Below are positions 8,458-17,318 of a stretch of DNA of 64,000 nt, one piece after another (position 1 is the first letter of the stretch; each line of letters starts with the position of its first letter). The translations under genes were made by a program, and so were the position numbers. A model generated the notes under the pieces. The model did not search any database. It was not told the origin of the DNA and worked only from the letters and a program-made list of their open reading frames with translations. Source of the DNA: a virus. The stretch is from IMG/VR virus record IMGVR_UViG_3300003690_000003, positions 62,001-126,000 of that record; one strand, written 5' to 3'.

Positions 8458-11451
8458 TTAGTCATCGAACGATGCTCCGGTTCTGGTAATAACAAAGTCC
8501 AGAGCTATAAACTCGATCGCACGCGTGGGCTTCAAAAAGACCTTAGCATACATGATATTTCTATCAACGAGCTCGGGGGTAGTTGTGGTATCATCAAGAA
8601 TGACACGATACTCTGCCAAACCATATCGGTTCTTCACAGCCATTAAAAGAGGCTCTACCTGGCCCAAGAAACGATCCCAAGTTACTTGAATATTGGGATC
8701 AAACAAGATTCTAGTTGAAATTCTAGAAATCGACTTCTTGAGGAAGATAAGCAGTCGACGAACATTAATCCGATCAAGTGCAGACGGTGTCGCCTGCAGA
8801 GTCTTCTGCCCGAAGACCACAATGCCTTCAGCCGGGAAACTCGCAATGGGATTAATATTACGCTCATACAGCTGGTCACGTTGCTTGCTCGTTAATCGAT
8901 CAACAACGTTAGTTACCGGCATGCCCGCCGCACCTTGACTAAGGCCCCCGCGGTTGAAGCCGGCAGGAGCAAACCACAGCTCAGAAACAGCCTCAGAACT
9001 TGCGTACGTGCCTAGAGCGGCCACAGAAGGTGGCACCCATACACGTTGACCCGTTAGGGTATCGCGCACTTGTACCCAAGGATAGTAACATGCTCCATAA
9101 CTATTGTTGAAAGCGCGCTGTTTAATATACGTAACAGTGTTACTAACATTTCCGGCTCTACTAGAGAATGCATCGGTGTTTTCTGCAGCTGGCAAAAAGC
9201 CACCTTCAAGATCGATAATCGCTAGTGTGTCGGCCCGGGCTTCCGCAACCGTAAGCATATGACTAGTAAGAGTCCGCGCAGTCATGCCGGGAACTGTCAG
9301 GAGATTAATGTCTACCTGGTCAGGATCCCCAACCGCGTCGACACCCCGCTGTGCAGTATAAAGCATAGCGTAGTTGTTTACGCTTCTTGTCTCGCCTGCG
9401 CCTCCTAGAGCGCGCGTGTTGTTGAACGGATCAGCTTCACCAATATCGAAGCCATCAAAACCGCCGGCCATGGGCACTACAAATCGATTATAATCGAGAT
9501 CTAGAACAGCCTCATACGAAGCGCTGACCGCGGTAATAGAAGTGCCTTTCCTTCGGGCGCCCTGGTGTGTACCGGGCGAGGACTCAATATATCCAAAGCC
9601 AGAGCCACTGTGAAACGCAGCATCCTGAGCACCGTTTAATACCAAGTTATCTAAAGAGAAGCCAGGTCCTCTCTCTGAAGGCCCCGTGGCAGGGGGATTG
9701 AGGCGGTTTAAAGAGGGGGGAGGCATGCGAACCAAGTCCACAATCGTTTTGTCCGGCACCAAAGATGTCCGCGTTGTCGTAGTCTGAAGTCCGAAGTAGG
9801 CGTCAGTGTCTAGAGACAAACCACCGTCAGAGGAAGACAGACGTAAAGGTAGCATTGGAAACTGTAGCGAAGCAGTTAGGGCAGCCGGGCCCATGTCGAC
9901 AACGGGGCCGCCGTCGCTTCGGATGTAGATAGGAGTGGCACCAAAAGATGAACTCATAATACTTCCACTACCCGCTGCAACACAATTAGTGTTGGTGGTG
10001 GCCACGCCGGCGGCGAGGTTGCCGGTTAGCGACAATGCCAAAAAGTTGGCCGAGCCTGAAATAATATTAAAGCCCTTATACTTTGGAACACCCTTAAAGC
10101 CGAAGGGGAGCCAGTCTTTGCCGGCTCGTCCCTGAGCGACATCAATATTCATATCCAGTCGAATATAGCGCGATTGATTGTCATATTCCCCGTAATAACG
10201 GAACTTCTTATTGGTACTATCCCAACTAGAATACTGATCACCGATTCGGCGCGCGATATAGTTAGGAGAATTAACATTAATATTAAGATTATTATATTCT
10301 TCGAGGACTATTGGATTATTATCCGTATCCTCCATGCGACGTATCTGAAGTGTGAAAGAGCCATAAGGTTCAAAAGAAGGGCTCATAGATGGCTTTATAT
10401 CTTTAAAGGCTATCTTAAGATGACTCTGGGCCCACTCAGCTTCATCGCGTGCTACCACACTAAACATTTCGCGAACACTTGTATTAATATTAAAGCTGCC
10501 ACTGGGACCTGGGTCTTGAGCAATGATCGGAGGAGTCTGCGGGATTTTATAAGTTGTTTGGAAAGCTGCCATGTTGGCTCGGGTACCTGAGAGCGAACCA
10601 CTTAGGCCTAGGATTACTCCATACTTGGCCTGGGTGGCACTAAAGCGGTCGCGAATAGTTCGATCAAAGGTTTCTCCTAGGAAATAGTACTCTAGACTGG
10701 AAGTCGTAGTAATAGCGTCGTTAACAAGCTGCGGATTTGTATTGAAAACCTTTCGAATATAACGCGAGCTAGTCTTATCAAAGTTAAACGAAGATTCTAC
10801 TTGTAGAGCACCCCCTATTGAAATTCTTATTTTTAGTTCTCCGTCAGTGGCACCACCAAGTGAGTTTAGCACTATCGCATTACCGGCAATCTCGGCGCCG
10901 TCGGCCCCCTCACTAGCGCGGGCTCCAACTAAAGCGATTCTGGCAGACGAACTAAGATAGAAAACTGCGGCCAAAGAACCCGTTAGTGCCGCGGAAGAGC
11001 CCGGTGTGGTGGGAGTGGAACCTGAACTAAATATAAATAGTCCATAAGGACCTCCTTTGGTGTCCTGTACAACTTCGGGATATATCCATCCCGGCTTTGA
11101 TACATTGCTGTCGTCGCCGGCGACCGGGCTTTGCTCACCAAGAAGTCTCACGATTGTGGCCGGCCCATTATTGGCTAAATAGGCCTGCGCGGCAAAGCCT
11201 GCGTACGTCGGAGCGGCACGATTGCCGTCTCTCCAAACATCGCCGGAACCACCACCGGCTATCGGGTTTCCAAAAATTTGAACAAACTCGTCAAACGAGT
11301 TAACCGTTGTTGGTACAAACGCGGGGCCGCGTGCTGTACGTCCGACAATGGCCGGGCCCGTCCGTACCACAGTTTGCTGAGGTACTTGGGATTGATCGAT
11401 TTCATTAATGAAAACACCGGGCGAAACGAATCTAAATCTATCTACAGACAT
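8458..11451 (-). CDS. gp18: Contractile tail sheath protein (T4 gp18-like), enlarged
   Basis: This 997-residue protein has the sheath N-terminus (FVSPGVFINEIDQSQVPQQT, then GPAIVGRTARGPAF) and the diagnostic C-terminus: INVRRLLIFLKKSI, then FEDPN-type RILFDPNIQVTWDRF, and a closing VFLKPTRAIEFIALDFV strand. Sheath subunits form helical rings round the tube and contract during infection. T4 gp18 has 659 residues; the extra length lies in the middle (about residues 110-690), which contains many Ser/Gly-rich beta segments and would be exposed on the outside of the tail. It precedes the tube gene, as in most myoviruses. Confidence 0.93.
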   Translation of the reverse strand: MSVDRFRFVSPGVFINEIDQSQVPQQTVVRTGPAIVGRTARGPAFVPTTVNSFDEFVQIFGNPIAGGGSGDVWRDGNRAAPTYAGFAAQAYLANNGPATIVRLLGEQSPVAGDDSNVSKPGWIYPEVVQDTKGGPYGLFIFSSGSTPTTPGSSAALTGSLAAVFYLSSSARIALVGARASEGADGAEIAGNAIVLNSLGGATDGELKIRISIGGALQVESSFNFDKTSSRYIRKVFNTNPQLVNDAITTTSSLEYYFLGETFDRTIRDRFSATQAKYGVILGLSGSLSGTRANMAAFQTTYKIPQTPPIIAQDPGPSGSFNINTSVREMFSVVARDEAEWAQSHLKIAFKDIKPSMSPSFEPYGSFTLQIRRMEDTDNNPIVLEEYNNLNINVNSPNYIARRIGDQYSSWDSTNKKFRYYGEYDNQSRYIRLDMNIDVAQGRAGKDWLPFGFKGVPKYKGFNIISGSANFLALSLTGNLAAGVATTNTNCVAAGSGSIMSSSFGATPIYIRSDGGPVVDMGPAALTASLQFPMLPLRLSSSDGGLSLDTDAYFGLQTTTTRTSLVPDKTIVDLVRMPPPSLNRLNPPATGPSERGPGFSLDNLVLNGAQDAAFHSGSGFGYIESSPGTHQGARRKGTSITAVSASYEAVLDLDYNRFVVPMAGGFDGFDIGEADPFNNTRALGGAGETRSVNNYAMLYTAQRGVDAVGDPDQVDINLLTVPGMTARTLTSHMLTVAEARADTLAIIDLEGGFLPAAENTDAFSSRAGNVSNTVTYIKQRAFNNSYGACYYPWVQVRDTLTGQRVWVPPSVAALGTYASSEAVSELWFAPAGFNRGGLSQGAAGMPVTNVVDRLTSKQRDQLYERNINPIASFPAEGIVVFGQKTLQATPSALDRINVRRLLIFLKKSISRISTRILFDPNIQVTWDRFLGQVEPLLMAVKNRYGLAEYRVILDDTTTTPELVDRNIMYAKVFLKPTRAIEFIALDFVITRTGASFDD

Positions 11452-11511
11452 TACTTGGCATCTCCTTCATCAAAAAAATTAAACACTTAATTTTTCGCAA
11501 GTTTTCTTAAG

Positions 11512-11519
11512 TAAATAGT
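11512..11519 (-). promoter_or_regulatory. Candidate late promoter motif upstream of sheath gene
   Basis: The minus strand reads ACTATTTA here, in the 99-nt gap between the gp15-like stop and the sheath ATG, about 60 nt before that ATG. It is one of the recurrent intergenic copies. Between it and the ATG is an AT-rich inverted repeat (ACTTAA / TTAAGT) followed by seven T. Confidence 0.4.
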
Positions 11520-11550
11520 AAAGGGAAGCGGCAAAGTCCAACTATTATTA

Positions 11551-12495
11551 CTATTCTCGATAAAATCCCTGCTTCCCTAGGTATTCGTCGATATCCCCTA
11601 ATACTACGTGCTCGCGAGGAATTCTAACCTCGACTGCGTTTTCCCTAATTACAACCTTTGGTCGATCATCGTTGGGACCATCTCCAATAAGGTACCCCAT
11701 TACCTCCATGGTAATAGATGTTTCATAAAGCCGAAGCTCCATTTCAAGCTGCCCGGTATTAGAATTATTAGTGAAACTGCCATTAATAAACGCTTCAAAC
11801 TTGTGGCCGTCACGCTCAAGTCGCCGGGGCATGCTATTAAGACCTCCCTGCCGTAAGAGAGGAGTTGTCAAATCATTCATTTGTTGCTGATATTCAGTCC
11901 GAATACTGATTTCATAAGAAACCGATATCCACACTGGCAGCGGTATTGTTATAGTTTCAAATACAGTCTTCTCATCAACAATTTTGGGAAAAGTGTTCTG
12001 ACCGAACCCTTGACCACTTATGGCACCATTAGCATATTTTCTTCTAGAAATATTATTTTGGAACTCAGCGGTTTTTTTCTGATTTATCCGACGGGCAATT
12101 GTAATAGTGCCCCCTTTTGCATCATTAACAATTGGAATATTGGCATATGGAATAATTCGTTTAGACAATTCCTTGCTAACAGATCTTCTCTCTAAAGTGA
12201 TTAAAGGCAAGATTAGAGTTTCTTCAGGGTCTCGAAGATCTCGATTTTCTTTTATTTGGAAGGCACGTTCAGTGCCCACCCAGATAATAGGTACCTTCTT
12301 AAAGCCCTTATTGGTCATCGTTGACAAATCAAGTCTGTCGTTTATATAATCGAAGACAGCAAAATCTATAGTTTCCAAAGTCGATGGCATTATTTCTATT
12401 TCTTTTAAAATAGAAGGATTTTTTACGCCTGTCCAATCATTCTTTTTTGGATTCTCAATCTGCTGTTGACTTTCGATAGAACGACTACGTGGCAT
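11551..12495 (-). CDS. gp15: Tail terminator / sheath stabiliser (T4 gp15-like)
   Basis: From the ATG at 12495 the protein has 314 residues. I chose it over an upstream start at 12531 because an AGAGGA ribosome-binding site lies 7 nt before it and it overlaps the preceding gene by only 11 nt. The pattern follows T4 gp15: an early beta segment KVPIIWVGTERAFQI, then TLILPLITLERRS, then WISVSYEISIRTEYQQQMND, where T4 has YELSIFTRYEDDM. gp15 forms a hexamer that caps the finished tail and joins it to the neck. The position after gp13- and gp14-like genes matches the T4 order 13-14-15. Confidence 0.82.
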   Translation of the reverse strand: MPRSRSIESQQQIENPKKNDWTGVKNPSILKEIEIMPSTLETIDFAVFDYINDRLDLSTMTNKGFKKVPIIWVGTERAFQIKENRDLRDPEETLILPLITLERRSVSKELSKRIIPYANIPIVNDAKGGTITIARRINQKKTAEFQNNISRRKYANGAISGQGFGQNTFPKIVDEKTVFETITIPLPVWISVSYEISIRTEYQQQMNDLTTPLLRQGGLNSMPRRLERDGHKFEAFINGSFTNNSNTGQLEMELRLYETSITMEVMGYLIGDGPNDDRPKVVIRENAVEVRIPREHVVLGDIDEYLGKQGFYRE

Positions 12496-12979
12496 CGAAC
12501 TGTCCTCTGCGGGCGCGCTTACATTCAGCACTTACTTGGAACTTATGATTCACCTGGCCAAAATAGTAGCGTGTATCATTATATGTACGAACGATTTCAT
12601 ATAGTCTGTCGCCATATTGTACAAAATCACCGACGCGGACATATAAATCTTGATCTGCAGTTAATCTTTTGCGATTAAAATGAACCGTTAACTGGCTCTG
12701 ATATTCATAACTGTATTTATCGTTAGTTTGAGTGTTCTCCACTTCAACATATGCGTATACGCGAACAGGAGATAAATAAGATTTATTTATACACTCCCCG
12801 TAAAGAGAATGAAAGTCACTTTTATTAATATCAATGGGATAATAAACTATAGTTTGGCCAATCACTCTTTCAAGTAGTTCGTCATTGACCTGTTTAACTA
12901 AATCACGTTCCTTCTCCCCGAAAAACATGGGAGGAGGAGGTGCTGCAGGTTGAGACCATTTATCGTTTGGATTGCCCAT
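12485..12979 (-). CDS. gp14: Neck protein, T4 gp14-like head closure candidate
   Basis: This 164-residue protein starts with a Pro-rich segment (QPAAPPPPMFFG) and has a beta-rich core: IGQTIVYYPIDINKSD, VRVYAYVEVENTQ and a final GDFVQYGDRLYEIVRTYND followed by FGQVNHKFQVSAE. The pattern of a YYP strand, a middle layer and a YGDRLYEI strand corresponds loosely to T4 gp14 (256 residues), one of the two neck proteins that close the head and bind the tail. The gene order gp13-gp14-gp15 supports the call. It follows the gp13-like gene by 4 nt and overlaps the gp15-like start. Sequence similarity alone is weak. Confidence 0.68.
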   Translation of the reverse strand: MGNPNDKWSQPAAPPPPMFFGEKERDLVKQVNDELLERVIGQTIVYYPIDINKSDFHSLYGECINKSYLSPVRVYAYVEVENTQTNDKYSYEYQSQLTVHFNRKRLTADQDLYVRVGDFVQYGDRLYEIVRTYNDTRYYFGQVNHKFQVSAECKRARRGQFDAT

Positions 12980-12983
12980 CTAA

Positions 12984-14249
12984 CTATCCTACGTAGATGC
13001 CCGCGGGGATATCGGACAAAACTTTTTCCGCATTATCTGAAAGGATACCGTCCTGTTCTGACAACTTGGGATATGTGAGCTCATCAAAAGTAGTTTTCAG
13101 CTCTTCTCTTAGAGCATCCTGCTCTGCTTTAGCTTGTGAGAGTAAATCGGCCGAGTTCAATGTAACAGATTCGCCAGGTATAGGAATAGTAGCAAACTTT
13201 CCACGAATTTGCCCGAGCATTTCTTTTGCCAGTGCTAATGCGAAACGACGAATCCACTGCTTTCCAATCGAATTAATACTATTATAGGCAATATTTTGAA
13301 AAGGTAACGTGTTCATGTTATTAATGCCCTGAACACCCGATCTTCCGGTAGCTTCAGATTCCTCCCATGGGTTTTCTTCAATGGTAAACTGGAACCAATA
13401 TTTGTCCGGGCTGTTCTGGTTCGGGGTAGGATGAATTCTTAGTCTGTTATTTTTAATCTCGTAAGACCAATGGGAAACGCGTGTATTTAAAGCATCTTCA
13501 TATGCCATTGATTGAAGCTTATTTTGCCATACTGGAACAATATCAAATGTTGAATCGTCTGCATATTGTCCGTAGGTACGCAGATTACCCACGACACTGA
13601 AACCACCATAATAACCATAAAATCGCCACATCGCTTGGGGAGTTTTATAAAATACTCTTCGAATAGTAATCCTTCTATTGCCAACTTTGCCATAATAACG
13701 AGCGGTGGTATCCGTCGCCGCTGATGAAGAAATGATACTTTGTAGATCGTAATCGCATACGCTACTCGTAGTAACTACAGAGCCTGAATAGATATTTTGT
13801 GTACCGCCCACGACGGTGTCAGTAGACGCCCTGTCACCAACTCGTTTTAAATAGCCATAATCAAACTTTGGATATCTTAATTCTATTTGTGAACCCGACA
13901 AAGAATCCCCACTTTTGACTTGACCATCCTGATCAAAGGACGCGGTGGTATGCCCCAAAAAGCTAGAGAGGGAATTTTTTGATTGATGAACATTAACTAT
14001 ATAAGAATATTCTAAAACAGCTTCTTCATAGGCCGAATATACATTTCCCGGCGCTAGTTCAATATCTAAAACATCTCCCCCAAGTTTTTTATATGTATAA
14101 GCTACTTGGTCTGCAGCTCCAGATAAAAAATCTGTTGAGCTAGCATAAATTCCAAAGGGAAGCGTGGCAGCTACGCCGCCGGCGGTTCCAGTAACCGGTA
14201 AGACATTCGTATTTGTAGTCGACGCTGGGTATAATTTCGGAAGAGCCAT
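12984..14249 (-). CDS. gp13: Neck protein (T4 gp13-like)
   Basis: This 421-residue protein aligns with T4 gp13 (309 residues) at both ends. Near residue 55, YKKLGGDVLDIELAPGNVYS matches the T4 [20 protein letters not shown] region. Near the C-terminus, WIRRFALALAKEMLGQIRGK and a later QAKAEQDALREELK match the T4 pattern WVKDYATALAKELNGQI and EKEALREEL, ending with GI.VG in both. The middle has an added Ser-rich portion. gp13 binds the portal after packaging and with gp14 closes the head. A hairpin and an ACTATTTA-like motif precede the gene, so it may have its own late promoter. Confidence 0.9.
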   Translation of the reverse strand: MALPKLYPASTTNTNVLPVTGTAGGVAATLPFGIYASSTDFLSGAADQVAYTYKKLGGDVLDIELAPGNVYSAYEEAVLEYSYIVNVHQSKNSLSSFLGHTTASFDQDGQVKSGDSLSGSQIELRYPKFDYGYLKRVGDRASTDTVVGGTQNIYSGSVVTTSSVCDYDLQSIISSSAATDTTARYYGKVGNRRITIRRVFYKTPQAMWRFYGYYGGFSVVGNLRTYGQYADDSTFDIVPVWQNKLQSMAYEDALNTRVSHWSYEIKNNRLRIHPTPNQNSPDKYWFQFTIEENPWEESEATGRSGVQGINNMNTLPFQNIAYNSINSIGKQWIRRFALALAKEMLGQIRGKFATIPIPGESVTLNSADLLSQAKAEQDALREELKTTFDELTYPKLSEQDGILSDNAEKVLSDIPAGIYVG

Positions 14250-14282
14250 TATTAGTCCTCGAAGTAACTAGTGGTACTATCA

Positions 14283-14290
14283 TAAATAGG
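14283..14290 (-). promoter_or_regulatory. Candidate late promoter motif upstream of neck gene
   Basis: The minus strand reads CCTATTTA, about 34 nt before the gp13-like ATG, immediately after the descending arm of a hairpin that follows the capsid gene. It fits the recurrent ACTATTTA core except for one base. Confidence 0.38.
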
Positions 14291-14319
14291 AAGCCCCGAC
14301 TCTATGAGCCGGGGCTTCC
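14289..14319 (-). terminator. Strong hairpin downstream of major capsid gene
   Basis: The arms GGAAGCCCCG and CGGGGCTTCC form a perfect 10-bp GC-rich stem; the 11-base loop contains a further CTC/GAG pairing. It sits between the capsid stop at 14352 and the neck gene start at 14249. No U-run follows in the direction of transcription (next bases are TATTTATG), so it is not a classical intrinsic terminator. It may act as a partial terminator or as a 3' stabilising or processing structure for the abundant capsid mRNA. Confidence 0.6.
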
Positions 14320-14351
14320 ACATTTATTTGTCTAATAAAAGACTAGACGTA

Positions 14352-16163
14352 TTAACCAATAGTCATATCAGCGATAACAACCAGGCCATACATGTCAGGC
14401 CGCACCATCTTCTTGGCGTAGCGGGTCATGACTCCCTTGCGGGGCACGAAGTCCTCTACTCCGAAGATAGTAGGCGTGGTCTGCAGCGGCACATAGGGAG
14501 CGTAAACATATCCGCTCTCTAGGAAGCTGCCTCCCTTGCGACCTACAAGAACTACGTTCCGTAGGAAGTAAGGATCGACATAAACGTCCCACTTCTTGGA
14601 AAGGCTACCAGCCTTCACAGATCCGACGGTACCTCGCTCACTATCGACAGTGACATTAGCGCGGAAACCAGACGTAAACTCAAGGATATTGGCAACTTCA
14701 GGTGAAACCACGATGAAGTTAGCGCCACCCCGTAGAGTCTTACGGTGGATATTCGCCGACACGTCGTTGATTGTCTCAACGAGAGTCTCATACCACTCGG
14801 AAACGTTGCCGGTGAAGTCCGGAGCAACAGTATTAGCTCCGACCTCAGCGCCCGTAACGCGATCGAGGAACTTACCAGGAGCGCGTGACCAGTAACGAGT
14901 AGCGGCCGTGCCACCCTGAACGAGGTCCTCAAGGATCTCGCGATCAATTTCAAGAGCGATCTGCTCAGATAGAATCTGAGTAAGCTCGACCTCGGCATCC
15001 AGGTTGTGATAGGCATTAAGATCCTGTCCCAACTCTGGGGTCCACTTGGCCTTGAGCTTCTTGGTCATCGCGATAACAGCGACGGAATCGATCTTGATGT
15101 CGATTTCGGGGATGTTGGTGTTATTTTCCAATCCCCACTGCGGGTCACCAACAATCGCACCTTGTGCAAGGCTATTAGGACTATTGATGAAATCATCGTC
15201 CTCGGCCCAGCTAAGGATGTTGGCTGCGCCCGTCAAAGCGTCCGCCACGGTCGCCGCAACACCTGCGGATGACACGGCACCACCATTAGACCCGGTACCA
15301 ATAAATACCAAGTTAATAACGCTGTCACTAGAACCACTAAAACGGGTGTGACGTCGAACGAGCCGAACTGCCGAAGAGCCATTGGCTCCGATGTTCAGAC
15401 CGGTAGCGACACTCTGTGTGGAACTGGAAATCTGAATGGTTACCAAATCCTTAAGATTTAGCTGTGCAAGCGCATCGCCAGTCTTTTGGATACTCGTAAC
15501 AGCAATCTGGGTACTTCCAGACGTAAAGTCCGGATCCCAGTCGACCGCTTTCATATAAGCTAGATCGCTGGTATCACCGAAGGTGAAGTTAAAAACCGCA
15601 GCAACGTTACTAGACACATCGGTGTCGTTACAAGCAACAGAACCTGTCGGAGACGAGTAAGCGTTGTTAAGCGCGTACGGGCCTTGCTCGGCAAGTTGCA
15701 TAGCATCGGCACTCCCGAGATCAACACCACCGGTCAACTGACGACCAACGACGCCGCCACCGAAGAGTGAAGTATCTACTGGATAGCCCAAACGACCTTT
15801 TGCATTGGCGCCAGGACCAATCTCTGCCGAGACCGTAAAGTCTAGGAAGAAGATGAGACCACTAGGTAGACTCATCGGCTGAACGCTAACGAGATCGTTG
15901 GCGATCAGATTGCCGAATACACGGCGAACGAGGGGGAATGCGACAGCCGCAAAACCCTCCACATCTCCACCCGACATGGATGAAGACTCACGGAGTAACT
16001 CTTTTGCCTGGTTCTCAAGCAAGCGAGCCATCCCGTTCCGAAGATGATCAGCTTCGAGACCTTCAAGAAGACCGGTCTTTTCCCACTTAGAGATAAGAGC
16101 GTCGCCTTCCTTAGATAGGTCACGGTTAATGATACCTTCAGTTAACTTTTGTACAATAGACAT
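14352..16163 (-). CDS. gp23: Major capsid protein (T4 gp23-like)
   Basis: This 603-residue protein has the T4-type capsid N-terminus: a helical propeptide of about 50-60 residues, then GFAAVAFPLVRRVFGNLIAN and VSVQPMSLPSGLIFFLDF, matching the T4 PAVMGMVRRAIPNLIAFD...GVQPMNSPTG region. LRE (residues 57-59) and LLE (48-50) are candidate cleavage sites for the gp21-type protease, which prefers (I/L)xE. The C-terminus contains the HK97-fold features of the family. T4 gp23 has 521 residues; the extra length is probably a surface insertion in the Ser/Gly-rich middle. A GGAGG ribosome-binding site directly before the ATG predicts strong translation. It follows the scaffold gene. Confidence 0.95.
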   Translation of the reverse strand: MSIVQKLTEGIINRDLSKEGDALISKWEKTGLLEGLEADHLRNGMARLLENQAKELLRESSSMSGGDVEGFAAVAFPLVRRVFGNLIANDLVSVQPMSLPSGLIFFLDFTVSAEIGPGANAKGRLGYPVDTSLFGGGVVGRQLTGGVDLGSADAMQLAEQGPYALNNAYSSPTGSVACNDTDVSSNVAAVFNFTFGDTSDLAYMKAVDWDPDFTSGSTQIAVTSIQKTGDALAQLNLKDLVTIQISSSTQSVATGLNIGANGSSAVRLVRRHTRFSGSSDSVINLVFIGTGSNGGAVSSAGVAATVADALTGAANILSWAEDDDFINSPNSLAQGAIVGDPQWGLENNTNIPEIDIKIDSVAVIAMTKKLKAKWTPELGQDLNAYHNLDAEVELTQILSEQIALEIDREILEDLVQGGTAATRYWSRAPGKFLDRVTGAEVGANTVAPDFTGNVSEWYETLVETINDVSANIHRKTLRGGANFIVVSPEVANILEFTSGFRANVTVDSERGTVGSVKAGSLSKKWDVYVDPYFLRNVVLVGRKGGSFLESGYVYAPYVPLQTTPTIFGVEDFVPRKGVMTRYAKKMVRPDMYGLVVIADMTIG

Positions 16164-16184
16164 TTTTATATAACCTCCTATATG

Positions 16185-17216
16185 TTATTGTTTTAAACCT
16201 GCCAAACGTAACATTCGATCCATATTCGGATCAACAGTAGTAGAAGCATTGCTACTCCTATTTGAACCTAGAAGCATCGTAGTTGTAGGCTTGCTAACAA
16301 CTTCGCGGAGTGATTCTTTGTGGCCTCTGTGAGGAGCGCCCACTACGCTTTGAAGTGTTTCAAACAACATCTTCGTCTCTTCTACTGAACTGGCGTTACG
16401 AACAGCTTCGACAATCTTTTCTTTTTGTCGCTCATTCAAGGAGGCGCTATTCAAAGCCTTGTTTTGATACAGAAGTTTGGCGTTTTCTAATATCAAAATA
16501 CTTAATTGTTCCTTTGCTTCCATAAGCAAAGATTTTAAACTACCGATCTCAACATGGAGATCAGTAACTCGTGATTCATAAAGTTCTAGATTTTTTTCTT
16601 GAGCAGCAGTAACTTCTTCAGACTGAGCTGCTGCAGCTTCCTCTTCGACACCCATCTCTTGTGCGTGTGACTGGGTTTCGGCGCTAGCAAGCGGCGACCA
16701 TCCCCCTAGTCGGGCCGCAACATCAACTGTCAGTTCCTCAGCGATGGCATCAATAAGTTCGTCTGATACCTCAACCTTTTCAGCCATAACGGGCGAGTCA
16801 GGAGCCGCGGCTTCTTGGTCTGGAAACGCTGCGGGTTGTGCGGGCTCTTCAACGCCAAAAATTTCTTCAGCAGTTTCTTCAGAGCTGAGCATTTCAGAGG
16901 GATCTGGTTCTAGGCCAGCTTCTTCCTCTGCATGAAGACGAGCCTTCAAATCATCGAAATCAATCTCGATTACTTCCTCATCTCCCGGGCCGTCTAGATC
17001 AGAGTCTTCGTGAGCTAGCGGTATATCTTCAATAAAAGAAGCATCTACGGGTGCAGCAGCGTCCAATGGCATACCTATATCCTGTTCTAAAAGAGAACCC
17101 AAAGCGTTTTTAACTTCTGCTGAGTATTTTTCTAATACATCATTTTCAGCAGTTTTAAGAGCCGCCTCTTTTAAAGCCGTGGCATCCACAATAGCTTGTT
17201 CTAACAATGAAGACAT
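16185..17216 (-). CDS. gp22: Prohead core scaffold protein (T4 gp22-like)
   Basis: From the ATG at 17216 the protein has 343 residues; a TAGGAGT ribosome-binding site decides this start over 17246. The sequence is highly acidic in residues 70-160, then forms a coiled coil around residues 200-270 (ESRVTDLHVEIGSLKSLLME), and ends with NMDRMLRLAGLKQ. Acidic, helical, short-lived core proteins encoded just before the capsid gene are typical gp22 homologues; they shape the prohead and are digested by the gp21 protease. The call rests on composition, length and place, since scaffolds diverge quickly. An ACTATTTA motif lies upstream. Confidence 0.85.
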   Translation of the reverse strand: MSSLLEQAIVDATALKEAALKTAENDVLEKYSAEVKNALGSLLEQDIGMPLDAAAPVDASFIEDIPLAHEDSDLDGPGDEEVIEIDFDDLKARLHAEEEAGLEPDPSEMLSSEETAEEIFGVEEPAQPAAFPDQEAAAPDSPVMAEKVEVSDELIDAIAEELTVDVAARLGGWSPLASAETQSHAQEMGVEEEAAAAQSEEVTAAQEKNLELYESRVTDLHVEIGSLKSLLMEAKEQLSILILENAKLLYQNKALNSASLNERQKEKIVEAVRNASSVEETKMLFETLQSVVGAPHRGHKESLREVVSKPTTTMLLGSNRSSNASTTVDPNMDRMLRLAGLKQ

Positions 17217-17248
17217 AAAATTACTCCTAATCTGATATGTAATCAAAA

Positions 17249-17256
17249 TAAATAGT
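17249..17256 (-). promoter_or_regulatory. Candidate late promoter motif upstream of scaffold gene
   Basis: The minus strand reads ACTATTTA about 33 nt before the scaffold ATG, in the 102-nt gap after the preceding fibre gene. Its position would give a head transcript covering scaffold and major capsid protein. Confidence 0.42.
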
Positions 17257-17318
17257 TCATAAGATAGGGAAATGACTAATAGTTATTGATTAGGGTACAT
17301 ATAAAGATATATCATTCG

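Noticed and set aside
10174-10590. 138-codon plus-strand frame
   Set aside because: It runs antisense inside the sheath gene, which is certain from its conserved ends; composition is rich in Ile and Arg, as expected from a shadow frame.
12496-12531. Upstream start for the gp15-like gene
   Set aside because: It would overlap the gp14-like gene by 47 nt and lacks the AGAGGA site that precedes 12495.
17217-17246. Upstream start for the scaffold gene
   Set aside because: The TAGGAGT site and the typical MSSLLEQ start support 17216; the longer start has no ribosome-binding site.
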